32,813 nucleotides of DNA, taken from contig LUQU01000105.1 in NCBI GenBank assembly GCA_001628005.1, forward strand, positions 1-32,813. Direction: 5' to 3'. The position numbers were made by a program, and so were the translations under genes. The DNA is from SAR86 cluster bacterium REDSEA-S09_B4 (GTDB lineage: Bacteria; Pseudomonadota; Gammaproteobacteria; Magnimaribacterales; Magnimaribacteraceae). This document shows, in pieces, positions 1 to 8,878 of the stretch (position 1 is its first letter; every line of letters starts with the position of its first letter). Under the pieces are notes generated by a model. The model did no database searches. It was not told the origin of the DNA and was given only the letters and a program-made list of their open reading frames with translations.

Positions 1-1
1 T

Positions 2-1404
2 AATAGCGATATAAAGACAATTCAGATGTTTTTGATGATTGCTCCTATGTTATTAACAAGTCTCTTAAGCTTTGCTTTTGCTGCTATTTACATGCTCTCT
101 GTGCATCTAACCTTAGCTTTGGCTTCGATGATTGCCATCCCCTTAGTTTTTTTTCTAAGCGTTAAATTACGAAGATTAACCTTCCCCTTATCTTGGTTAA
201 CTCAGGCAAGGCAGGCCGACGTCGCTGTAATAGTGGATGAAAATGTTAATGGCCAAAGAATAGTGAAGTCTTTTGCTCAGGAAATGATGCAAGTTAATTT
301 ACTAGCTCGAGCCGCTAAAAAACTCCAATGGGTACAAGTGAGATCTGTAGATGTTTCAGCTTTTTACAATCCATTGATAGAGAACCTTTCTGTCTTAGGC
401 TCAGTTTTAGTGTGGGTATATGGTGGCTGGCTAGTTATTGAAGGGGAGATTGCTTTGGGTTCTTTAGTCGCTTTTACGATGTATCTAATGATGATTCAGA
501 TGCCTTTTAGGTTTTTGGGTTGGATGCTTATGCTTGAACAAAGGGCTAAAGCTTCTGCCGGAAGAATCTTCGAAATACTTGATGAAACTTCAGAAATTAA
601 AGACAAAGAAAATAAAGTTGAAGTCGAGAAGTTAAAAGGGGAAGTCTCCTTTAAGAATGTTCATTTTGCTTATGCCGAAGAACCTATTCTAGAAGGATTG
701 AGTTTTGAGGTGGAACCTGACGAAACCGGGGCCATTGTTGGGCAAACCGGGTCAGGAAAGTCGACTATCATCAGATTACTTTCAAGATTTTATGATGTGG
801 ATAAAGGAAGTATTTCTGTTGATGGAGTCAATGTTCAAGATATGGGCGTCAGAAATCTTCATTACCATGTAGCTCAAGTCCTAGATGAACCTTTCTTGTT
901 TTCAGTTAGCATTAGAGACATTTTATTGAACAGACTTCTGGCGGCTATGACACCATAGTTGGAGAGAGGGGTTACACTTTATCTGGTGGACAAAGGCAAC
1001 GACTGGGAATAGCAAGGGCTTTAATTGTTGATCCTTCTATACTCATACTTGATGACGCAACCAGCGCAATTGATGTAAAAATTGAAGCCAAAATACATAA
1101 ATCTTTACTTAAGCTCTTAAATAAAAGAACTACGATATTAATTGCACACAGACTCTCAACAATAAATTTAGCTGACAGAATATTGGTCTTAGATGAAGGT
1201 AAGATTATTGCTTCTGGAACACATGAACAGCTATTAAGAGATGAACCAAGGTATTCAGAAATTCTCTCACAACAATCAACCAAAGAATTTACGAAAGAAG
1301 AGCAAGATGAAGAAGAGACTGATGATGAGTATAGAAAAAGGATAAGCGAGATGCTCGTACAAAGTTCATCTGACGATGAATTTAAAGGAGGATTTGATGA
1401 GTAA
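2..1404 (+). pseudogene. ABC exporter half-transporter (permease-ATPase), 5' cut by window, internal frameshifting deletion
   Basis: This is a type IV (exporter-fold) ABC half-transporter whose 5' end lies before the window; the frame is already open at base 2. Membrane helices are followed by an ATPase domain with Walker A GQTGSGKST (about 739-765). The frame runs through the Q-loop region to SIRD at 917-919, then stops at 956-958. The rest continues in another frame from about 919 (HFIEQTSGGYDT, then signature LSGGQRQR, Walker B LILDDATSAID at about 1045-1077 and H-loop IAHRLST) to the stop at 1402-1404. About 25 residues normally found between the x-loop and the signature motif are missing, so a deletion that is not a multiple of three, or an assembly error, breaks the gene. 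Walker B ends in Asp instead of catalytic Glu, as in the degenerate subunit of TM287/288-like heterodimers. The partner is probably the next gene. Confidence 0.8.
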
Positions 1405-3298
1405 AGAAGCAAGCCTACCTTTTGCTGGAATACCTCCAGAAATGCTAGATAAAACTAATGCATTGATAAAAAAAGAACCTGATTTCTCAGATATTGAAAT
1501 AACGTTTTCACACAAAAGTCCTTCTTCTAAAACTTTTACTTTATGGAATTTTCTTGCGCCTTATAAGTTTAGATTTATTTTTGCACTAGTTTTAGTGGCT
1601 ATGACTGAAATGCTTTTGCTGGTTGGGCCATACTTAGTTCAGGTTGCCATCGATAAAGCTATTGTGCCTAAAGACTTCTCTGTCTTAATGACTGTAGCAA
1701 TGGTTTGGGTAGGAAGTTTATTTTTAGCAGTAATCATAAGCGGTATAAGGATCCGGTTTTTAGGACGTTTAGGTCAATTACTGATGTACGACTTAAGGGT
1801 CAGGGTATTTAGTCATTTACAGAGACTGTCGGTAGATTTCTTTACTGAAGAGAAAGCAGGTCGTCTATTGACTAGAATGACCAGTGATATTGAAGCCCTC
1901 TCAAATTTATTACAAACAGGCCTAGTTAATTTAGTAGCTCAGTTGTTGGCTTTATTTTTTATTTTAATCCTACTTTTCTCCTTTAATCTTCAATTGACAT
2001 TAATACTGCTTGTCTTCTCCGCGCCGGTAATGTTTGGTTTTACTTTTTGGTTTAGTAGGACTTCTGAAAGAGGGTATGAGGTAGTCAGAAATAGAATTGC
2101 AGATGTCTTGGCTGACCTACAAGAAAGTTTGTCTGGAATGCGACTTGTAATTTCTTTCAACAGAATGAAACACAATGTTATTAACCATAGGAATATTGTT
2201 GGAGATTATAGGGATGCCAACAATTACACGTCAAAAATTCAAGCAACTTATCGTTCGGGAACACAATTTATAACAACAGGAACGTCTTTATTAATCTTTA
2301 CTGCTGGTTTTTTTATCCTTAAGGATGTTAATCCCTCGCTAAGCCCAGAAGGAACTTTTACTGTGGGCAGCTTAGTTGCCTTCAATGTTTTGGTCGGAAG
2401 GTTCTTTATTCCTATTAACGAACTTTCAGGACTATACAATGAATTCCAATCAGGAAATGCTGCAGTTAAGAAACTTGCAGACTTATTAGGTACAGAACCC
2501 AGCGTTAAAGAGTCAGAGAATGCTTTTAATCTCGAGGAGTTAAAAGGGGATATAAGATTTAAAGATGTAAGTTTCTCTTACGAAGATAACCATACTGTCT
2601 TAAAAGATATTTCCCTGCATGTAGAAGCAGGCAAAACGATTTCTTTTGTGGGCCCAACTGGAGCTGGAAAATCAACAATTGCAAAACTCATATGTAGGTT
2701 TTATGACCCCACTAGTGGTTCTATTACTCTTGATAATATAAATCTGAAAGATATTTCGCTTCAATCTCTTCACACGCAGCTTGGAATAGTTCCTCAAGAG
2801 CCTTTCTTATTTCACGGGACCATAAAAGAAAATATATTGTTTGCAAGGCCTGACGCCACGGATGAGGAAGTTGAAGAGGCCTGTAAAGCTGTTGGTATTG
2901 AAGACATGATTAAAAGGCTTCCTGAGGGACTGGAAACACATTGTCATGAAAGAGGATCATCCCTTTCTTCAGGTGAAAGACAGTTATTAGCTCTGGCTCG
3001 AGCTTTTTTAAGCAAACCACGAGTTTTAATACTTGATGAAGCTACCTCAAATATTGATCAGCAGAATGAAGCTAAGATAGAAAAGGCTCTTGATAAATTA
3101 CTGCAAGGAAGGACTGCAATAATAATTGCTCATAGATTAGCGACCACAAAAAGAGCGGATGTAATAGTTGTGGTAGATGAACAAAAGATAGTTGAAATGG
3201 GTTCACATGAAGAGCTGATTAAGAAGAAAGGAAGTTATTTTCAAATGTACGAGACCTGGGAAAAACAAGAAGAGGAAAAAAGAGAGGAAATCTTATGA
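1397..3298 (+). CDS. ABC exporter half-transporter, catalytic partner of the preceding gene
   Basis: This protein of 633 residues has a six-helix transmembrane domain (about residues 50-330) followed by an ATPase domain. Visible motifs are Walker A GPTGAGKS (419-426), a non-canonical signature LSSGE (523-527), Walker B LDEAT with Glu548, D-loop SNID and switch His579. An intact Glu here, with Asp in the upstream partner and a deviant signature in this one, is the pattern of heterodimeric exporters with one degenerate and one working ATP site (TM287/288, LmrCD, BmrCD). The start at 1397 is chosen over an upstream ATG at 1376 because a perfect AAAGGAGG lies at 1384-1391. The gene overlaps the end of the preceding one by eight bases and shares ATGA with the next. 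The substrate is unknown; drugs or lipids are typical for the family. Confidence 0.9.
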   Translation: MSKEASLPFAGIPPEMLDKTNALIKKEPDFSDIEITFSHKSPSSKTFTLWNFLAPYKFRFIFALVLVAMTEMLLLVGPYLVQVAIDKAIVPKDFSVLMTVAMVWVGSLFLAVIISGIRIRFLGRLGQLLMYDLRVRVFSHLQRLSVDFFTEEKAGRLLTRMTSDIEALSNLLQTGLVNLVAQLLALFFILILLFSFNLQLTLILLVFSAPVMFGFTFWFSRTSERGYEVVRNRIADVLADLQESLSGMRLVISFNRMKHNVINHRNIVGDYRDANNYTSKIQATYRSGTQFITTGTSLLIFTAGFFILKDVNPSLSPEGTFTVGSLVAFNVLVGRFFIPINELSGLYNEFQSGNAAVKKLADLLGTEPSVKESENAFNLEELKGDIRFKDVSFSYEDNHTVLKDISLHVEAGKTISFVGPTGAGKSTIAKLICRFYDPTSGSITLDNINLKDISLQSLHTQLGIVPQEPFLFHGTIKENILFARPDATDEEVEEACKAVGIEDMIKRLPEGLETHCHERGSSLSSGERQLLALARAFLSKPRVLILDEATSNIDQQNEAKIEKALDKLLQGRTAIIIAHRLATTKRADVIVVVDEQKIVEMGSHEELIKKKGSYFQMYETWEKQEEEKREEIL

Positions 3299-5823
3299 AC
3301 GCGTTTGCCATCGTCTCCTTAGGGATGATGATCATCGCAATTGTTATACCTGTCGGGATGTGGTTTCTAAGTGATCGCATACCTAAATCAGAACTAGATC
3401 CTAAAGACTTTAAACGGGCTGTTGCTCTACCATTTTTGACTGACGGGGAAATACCTGAAGAAAAAAATAAGACAGTTGATGAAGATGCTCATGGTCTTCG
3501 AGAGGTTATTATCCTTCTTTTTAGGTCCTGGCCTTTTGTTAGGCCTTATTTTTTAGGTCGGTGGTATACCAGAAGTCATGGAACCAGCCAAGAAGTAGCT
3601 GATCCTTTAGCTGGTGATGGTTACGGACTAATTTACGCACCGATTTTGGCTACTGCAATTGCTATATTAGGACCCTTATTGGGTCTTATAAATATTGAGT
3701 TCGGAACTGCTGAAAGCATTCTTTACCTATTTGTTGCTTCTATGGTCTTAAGTATGTGGCTCTTAGCATTAGGAAATTTAAGTGGGGTAAGACAATCAGC
3801 TGTAGCGATTTTCTTAGCATTGTGCACTTTCTTCACTCTGTTGCTGTGTATTTTAGTTTTGGACGGTACTGGACCAATCATATATGGGATTCTGCTTACT
3901 CTTTGTTGTGGACTAGGGTGGGTAGTTCAGTTTCGGTTTGAATCTGGAAGACTTGTAACCCGTTATAGACTGCATTCTCATTTGACTTACCTCTATTTAC
4001 TGGCAGCTATTCAAGGTCTAGTCACTTTACCGTTAGGAATAATAATAGCTGACCTTCTAAGTATGTCTTTATTGCAGTCTGAACCTCTTCAACAAGAGGT
4101 TGCTTCTTCTTTATGGTTTGGAGCGCCTGAAATGGGAGCTGAAAATACTGAAACTTTAAGCGTAGAACAACGACATGACCTTAAGTGGTCCTGGGTTTAC
4201 CTCTCGCTGGCCCTTTGGGCTTTCAACCTTCCAATAGGGATGATAGTTCCTTATTACACTGTCTGGATTATGCAGCAAATTAATCAAAACATGCGAATTG
4301 CGCTTGTGAGAAGATGGCATCAGTTACCTCTCTCTTATCACAGTGGACATAGGACAGGTGATTCAATTTTCAGAATTTATGCAGACAGCGCACAAGTTAA
4401 TGCCGTTATAGGGCGTTTGGTGGAGCTTTCATTGAGTCTTTGGTATTACGTTTATGCTCTTTTCTTACTTTCCTTCCTCAGTCCTACAATGGGAGCTATA
4501 GCGTTGTCATTGATTATTCCAACAATCTTTTGGGCAAGATGGGCCATGCCAAGGATGAGAATAAGAAGTCTTGTATATAGGGCTACCACTTCAGATCTCA
4601 CATCTAGAATCCAAGAATCTTTTGCTGCCCTTAAACTTATCAAGGCATATGATGCTGGAGACCGTATTCAGGAAGGTATGGAAAGAGACTCTGTCATTGC
4701 GATGAATGCGGCCTTCCAATCTCGTAGATTGGTTGCACTTCTAATGATAATAATGTTTGTCATTGCATCAATATTTCTACTTTCAGGTGAATTTTTTATG
4801 GGTTATAGCGCAAATCAAGGAAATGAAACCTACGCGAATGAATTGATAGCTTTAATGGCTGTTAGTTGGGTAGTCTGGAATTTAGGAGCCTTCCAATGGG
4901 CCAGAACTCAGTTTCATACGACTTCAAATAACGTAAGGCTTTTTATGCGCCTTTGGTTAACGGCGCAGGATATGGCCATGGGTTTAAGCAGAGTATTCGA
5001 TATTCTGGATATTGAGCCTGATATTGAAGATGAACCTGATGCGATACCATTTATAAAATCTGAAAGGGAGATTAGTTTTGAGAATATCAATTTTGAATAT
5101 GAATCAGGAGTTCCAGTACTTGAGGGAGTAAGTTTTGCAGCTAAACCTGGCACCATCACAGCCATTATTGGTCCGACTGGTTCAGGTAAGACAACTATGA
5201 TGTCTCTGCTACTCCGTCTGTATGAGCCTTCTTCAGGGTCAATAAAGATTGATGACACTCTTTTAACTAAATTCCAGATTTCTTCCTTAAGAGAAAAAAT
5301 AGCAATTGCTCTTCAAGAAAATGTTCTATTTTCTCTAAGTGTCAGAGACAACATTAGGTACGTTGCTCCTGAAGCCGATGATTTAACCATTAATCAGGCT
5401 ATTGAAATAGCTTGCATGGATGAGTATGTGCATAACCTTCCTCAAGGTTTGGATACTGTTTTAAGTGACAGAGGAGGAAAACTATCAACAGGTCAGAGAC
5501 AAAGGCTCTCCATAGCAAGGGCGGTGGTAAGAAACACCCCTATACTTATCTTGGATGAGCCGACGGCCGCATTGGATGCAGTTACTGAACAGCAAGTCAT
5601 GAGAAATTTATCAATGTGGGGAAGGGATCGAGTTATCTTTTTGATCACACATCGTATTTCCACAATAAGGAGAGCTGACAACATCTTATATTTAGATAAT
5701 GGAGTAATTATAGAAAATGGTACTCATGAAGAACTCATGAGAACTGAAAACGGTAGGTACAAGTCTTTTGTTGACGCGGAATCTAATCTAAGCGGCAAGG
5801 AATCTGGGGAAGAAACGGAATGA
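3295..5823 (+). CDS. ABC exporter half-transporter with a long extra N-terminal membrane region
   Basis: At 842 residues this is much longer than the usual 580-650. Residues 5-25 form a first hydrophobic helix, and a cytoplasmic stretch follows. Four additional hydrophobic segments (about 113-133, 141-160, 168-190, 193-212) then interrupt the position where the first exporter helix is expected. The exporter core runs from about 230 to 560. The ATPase domain has Walker A GPTGSGKT (626-633), signature LSTGQ (730-734), Walker B ILDEP with Glu755, D-loop AALD and switch His786, so this site looks catalytic. It overlaps both neighbours by ATGA, suggesting translational coupling and a heterodimer with the next gene. 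I do not recognise a named family for the extra membrane region and infer no substrate. Confidence 0.88.
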   Translation: MNAFAIVSLGMMIIAIVIPVGMWFLSDRIPKSELDPKDFKRAVALPFLTDGEIPEEKNKTVDEDAHGLREVIILLFRSWPFVRPYFLGRWYTRSHGTSQEVADPLAGDGYGLIYAPILATAIAILGPLLGLINIEFGTAESILYLFVASMVLSMWLLALGNLSGVRQSAVAIFLALCTFFTLLLCILVLDGTGPIIYGILLTLCCGLGWVVQFRFESGRLVTRYRLHSHLTYLYLLAAIQGLVTLPLGIIIADLLSMSLLQSEPLQQEVASSLWFGAPEMGAENTETLSVEQRHDLKWSWVYLSLALWAFNLPIGMIVPYYTVWIMQQINQNMRIALVRRWHQLPLSYHSGHRTGDSIFRIYADSAQVNAVIGRLVELSLSLWYYVYALFLLSFLSPTMGAIALSLIIPTIFWARWAMPRMRIRSLVYRATTSDLTSRIQESFAALKLIKAYDAGDRIQEGMERDSVIAMNAAFQSRRLVALLMIIMFVIASIFLLSGEFFMGYSANQGNETYANELIALMAVSWVVWNLGAFQWARTQFHTTSNNVRLFMRLWLTAQDMAMGLSRVFDILDIEPDIEDEPDAIPFIKSEREISFENINFEYESGVPVLEGVSFAAKPGTITAIIGPTGSGKTTMMSLLLRLYEPSSGSIKIDDTLLTKFQISSLREKIAIALQENVLFSLSVRDNIRYVAPEADDLTINQAIEIACMDEYVHNLPQGLDTVLSDRGGKLSTGQRQRLSIARAVVRNTPILILDEPTAALDAVTEQQVMRNLSMWGRDRVIFLITHRISTIRRADNILYLDNGVIIENGTHEELMRTENGRYKSFVDAESNLSGKESGEETE

Positions 5824-7862
5824 GTACTAATGTAAACGCAGAAGCAGAAGTGGAAGAAACCAATAAAAATTCTATTCGCGATCTTACCATTGAGTATGAA
5901 AATCTTCCTCACATGGGTTTTATTGAGACCTTACGTATTATTGCTAGATCTTGGTCATTTGTAAGGTTTTTCAAGTGGCGTTTTTTCATTAAATGGAGTT
6001 TGACTCTGCTTTCATTAATGTTTCCTGTTCTAGTTCTCCCTTGGACTTTACAAATCATGATAGATCACGTTGTTTTGGGCAACCCTATTGATGGCTCAAG
6101 TGGTTATCTGGGTTTCCCCGCATACATGCATCCCATTTTGGATTTAATGCAGGATATGTCAGCTATTGAGATTTTAATTTGGTTAACGGCTTCTTCTTTC
6201 TTGCTTGTAATTTTTTTTGGTGCTTATTCAAATGAACAAAGGGACACTTCTGAGGCTGATATGCAGCAGGGCAATGATACCGCTACCCAGCAAGACAACT
6301 GGACTCATGGCGGCTTTAGTTTTTCTGGTGGGATTACTGGGTACTACGAATATAAGATGAATTCTCGTTTAACTCAGTCTGTCAATCACTTAATTAGAGC
6401 TAAGTTGTTTAATCGAATTCAGTCGCTTCCAATCACAACTTTAGAAGATCAGAGGATTGGCGATGCTATTTATAGAGTTATGTATGACACTCCTTCTATC
6501 AATCAAATGTTTTACGAAATAATTAATAGACCGACTTTATCTACAATATTATTTATAGTGGCAATGGCTACTATGATAAGTGCCTTTCCTCATGTTCCAG
6601 AAGTCATTTGGTGCGCAGCGGCTATCTTTCCAATTTATATTCTAATCACAGGACCTTTCTCTTCAGCAATGAGAAAAGTACAAGAAAAAAGTAGACTTTC
6701 AGGATCTGTAACAACAAGTACGATTGAAGAGGGAATGGATAATATTCTGGCTGTCCAAAGTTTAGGAGGAGATGATAAGGAAAGAGAGAGGTTTGGAGCT
6801 GACAGTAAAGAATCTTTCAAACGTTTTCGCTTTACAGTATTTGTTGAAATTCTTTTGGCTAATGCGCAAGGTTTGGCGGGAGTCTTAATCTTAACAATCG
6901 CCTTCTGGGTAGTAGTTTCTAAAGTTATAGATGGAGATCTTACTCCAGGTAATTATGGTTCTTTAATGTTCTATTTTGGGTGGATGGCAGGACCCGCAAT
7001 TTCTTTTGCTACACTTTGGATTCATCTTCAAAGATTTGCTCCTGGTATGAGAAGGGTTTTTGCTCTTATGGATCTTCCAGTTGAGGAAGATTTAGGTCAT
7101 TTAAGAATAGACACGATTAATGAAGATATTGAAATCAAGGGTGCTGGGTTGGTATACCCAGATGGTCGTAGAGCGCTTAACGATGTTTCCTTTGAAGCCA
7201 AAATAGGCCAAATAGTGGCTTTTGTAGGACCCACAGGATCAGGCAAGACAAGTCTCGCCTATCTTCTGCCCAGATATCACATGGCAACTGAAGGTGAAGT
7301 TTTCATCGATGGTGTTGATGTGCGCGATATAAAAATAGAAAGCCTAAGAAGCCAAATTACTTATGTGTTTCAAGAAACTCAACTCTTCTCTTTAAGTATT
7401 TTTGACAACATTTGTTTTGGCAAACCTGAAGCCTCACAGGCTGAAGTTGAAAGGGTCTCCAAAATTGCTGGAATACATGATTTTATAATCTCTCTACCTG
7501 AAGGTTATGAAACCAAGCTTGGTTCATCTGCAGTAAGTAAACTCTCGGTCGGACAAAAACAAAGGATAGCTATAGCTAGAGGTTTGTTAAGGGAATCTAA
7601 AATTCTTATTTTAGACGAACCCACCTCAGCGCTTGATCCTGAAACTGAACAGTACCTTGTCAGTGCATTAAAAGAAGCTTCCAAGGATCGTTTGGTTATT
7701 ATCATTGCCCATCGTTTATCAACCATTGCCAATGCTGACAAAATTATTTTTCTTGAAGATGGGGTTATTCTCGAACAGGGTTCACCTGGGGAACTAATGC
7801 GTAATGAAGACAGCCATTATAGGAATTATGTCAGGCTACAGACAGATTTGTCTGAAGACTAA
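5820..7862 (+). CDS. ABC exporter half-transporter with a polar insertion after the second membrane helix
   Basis: This 680-residue half-transporter has membrane helices at about 57-80 and 115-135, then a polar, Gln/Asp/Thr/Gly-rich segment of about 40 residues (136-178) before the coupling-helix region. More helices lie at about 240-280 and 340-400. The ATPase domain has Walker A GPTGSGKT (470-477), signature LSVGQ (575-579), Walker B ILDEP with Glu600, D-loop SALD and switch His631. Both this protein and its upstream neighbour keep the catalytic Glu, unlike the first pair in this cluster, so both composite sites may hydrolyse ATP, although both signatures deviate from LSGGQ. It is the last gene of the four-gene ABC cluster; no intrinsic terminator is visible after it. 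Confidence 0.88.
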   Translation: MSTNVNAEAEVEETNKNSIRDLTIEYENLPHMGFIETLRIIARSWSFVRFFKWRFFIKWSLTLLSLMFPVLVLPWTLQIMIDHVVLGNPIDGSSGYLGFPAYMHPILDLMQDMSAIEILIWLTASSFLLVIFFGAYSNEQRDTSEADMQQGNDTATQQDNWTHGGFSFSGGITGYYEYKMNSRLTQSVNHLIRAKLFNRIQSLPITTLEDQRIGDAIYRVMYDTPSINQMFYEIINRPTLSTILFIVAMATMISAFPHVPEVIWCAAAIFPIYILITGPFSSAMRKVQEKSRLSGSVTTSTIEEGMDNILAVQSLGGDDKERERFGADSKESFKRFRFTVFVEILLANAQGLAGVLILTIAFWVVVSKVIDGDLTPGNYGSLMFYFGWMAGPAISFATLWIHLQRFAPGMRRVFALMDLPVEEDLGHLRIDTINEDIEIKGAGLVYPDGRRALNDVSFEAKIGQIVAFVGPTGSGKTSLAYLLPRYHMATEGEVFIDGVDVRDIKIESLRSQITYVFQETQLFSLSIFDNICFGKPEASQAEVERVSKIAGIHDFIISLPEGYETKLGSSAVSKLSVGQKQRIAIARGLLRESKILILDEPTSALDPETEQYLVSALKEASKDRLVIIIAHRLSTIANADKIIFLEDGVILEQGSPGELMRNEDSHYRNYVRLQTDLSED

Positions 7863-7880
7863 CAAATTGGTTCAGCAACT

Positions 7881-7908
7881 TTGACTTTTGTAGATTAACT
7901 ATTAATCT
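7881..7908 (+). promoter_or_regulatory. Candidate promoter with overlapping inverted repeat before the LLM oxidoreductase
   Basis: TTGACT at 7881-7886 and TAATCT at 7903-7908 are spaced by 16 bases. The expected transcription start would fall at about 7914-7916, on or next to the ATG at 7916, and no Shine-Dalgarno sequence lies upstream of that ATG. An inverted repeat AGATTA / TAATCT (7892-7897 and 7903-7908, five-base loop) covers the spacer and -10 and could be an operator. No experimental support. Confidence 0.45.
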
Positions 7909-7915
7909 TAGATCT

Positions 7916-8833
7916 ATGGATTTTGGAGTTCAGGTTAATGTTTATCGAACCAGCTGGGAAGAAATAAGCGCTTCGGTAATGGCAATGGAAGCAGGCAATT
8001 GGGATAGTGTTTGGTTTGCTGATCATTACATTCCGCCCGGTGCGGATAGTGAACAAGAAGCCCTGACAGCTTTTGAAGGGCTTTCAGCAATTGCGACTGT
8101 TGCAGGGATGACAAAAAAACTTCGTTTAGGCAATTTAGTCCTCGGCAATACTTATCGTAATCCTGCCCATGTTGCAAAAATTGCTGGGACTATTGATACC
8201 GTGAGCGAAGGCCGTTTTACGCTGGCCATAGGAGCTGGGTGGTATCAAAGAGAGCACGAAGCCTACGGATGGGAATTCCCATCGATGAAAGTACGTCAAG
8301 ACAGATTTGAGGAAGCCTGTCAGTTAATTCGTGAGTTAATACACAACAACGAACCTGTTGACTTCACTGGTGAGCATTATCAAATTATACAAGGTCAACT
8401 TTCTCCTGGTAGTTTCAAAGATCCTATTCCGATTATGGTGGGTGGAACTGGACCAAAAAGAACACTTAGAACCCTTGCTCGTTATGGCGATGTAATGAAC
8501 CTTGATGGATGGGCAGGCGGAGGTATGTCACTGGAGCACTATCAAAGCAAATCATCTATCTTAGAGAAGCATTGTGAAGATTGGGGTCGTGATCCAAACG
8601 AAATTAGAAGAACTTTATTAATGCCTTGTTATCTCACCGAAGATCAAGATTTAATTGACCGAGCTGTTAAAGGGTTGGGACCAGGAACGGTTGCAGGATC
8701 GAAGAGCTATATTATTGATCGAATAAGTGAATTTAAAGAAGAAGGTATAGCTGAGATTATGTTTGGTGGTATACCTTCTGGAAATACTGATCTATTGAAT
8801 CAGTTTGAAGAAGAAATACTTACTGCTCTTTGA
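7916..8833 (+). CDS. Luciferase-like (LLM class) flavin-dependent oxidoreductase
   Basis: This 305-residue protein has the bacterial luciferase-like TIM-barrel fold: MDFGVQV at the first strand, SVWFADHY about residue 31, RLGNLVLGNTYRNPAHVAKI and GRFTLAIGAGW in the centre, and the typical IPIMVGGTG segment near residues 170-180. Members oxidise diverse substrates with reduced FMN or F420; the sequence alone does not decide the cofactor, and the substrate is unknown. FMN is more likely if the host is a gammaproteobacterium, because F420 synthesis is not general there. Length is normal for the family. It follows the ABC cluster by 53 bases and has its own promoter-like sequence, so a functional link to the transporters is not shown. 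There is no visible Shine-Dalgarno sequence. Confidence 0.85.
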   Translation: MDFGVQVNVYRTSWEEISASVMAMEAGNWDSVWFADHYIPPGADSEQEALTAFEGLSAIATVAGMTKKLRLGNLVLGNTYRNPAHVAKIAGTIDTVSEGRFTLAIGAGWYQREHEAYGWEFPSMKVRQDRFEEACQLIRELIHNNEPVDFTGEHYQIIQGQLSPGSFKDPIPIMVGGTGPKRTLRTLARYGDVMNLDGWAGGGMSLEHYQSKSSILEKHCEDWGRDPNEIRRTLLMPCYLTEDQDLIDRAVKGLGPGTVAGSKSYIIDRISEFKEEGIAEIMFGGIPSGNTDLLNQFEEEILTAL

Positions 8834-8866
8834 TTAATTAATAATAGGAGCAATAAATCTAAGATA

Positions 8867-8872
8867 TATAAT
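8867..8872 (+). promoter_or_regulatory. Perfect -10 element six bases before the start codon of the P-loop kinase gene
   Basis: TATAAT is followed by six bases and then ATG at 8879, so transcription starting at the normal distance would begin at the start codon itself. No good -35 is seen at 16-18 bases upstream; TAGGAG around 8845-8850 is a poor match. This suggests a leaderless mRNA, as also suspected for the gene before it. Confidence 0.4.
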
Positions 8873-8878
8873 TTCTTA

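Noticed and set aside
26-958. Start of the first ABC gene at ATG 26
   Set aside because: The frame is open from base 2 and the ATG falls inside a membrane helix region; the gene begins before the window.
1376-1396. Upstream ATG for the second ABC gene
   Set aside because: A perfect Shine-Dalgarno sequence lies before the ATG at 1397, and the upstream choice would extend the overlap with the preceding gene.
972-1412. Open frame of 146 residues on the minus strand
   Set aside because: Ser/Leu-rich shadow of the ABC ATPase domain, with no motifs.
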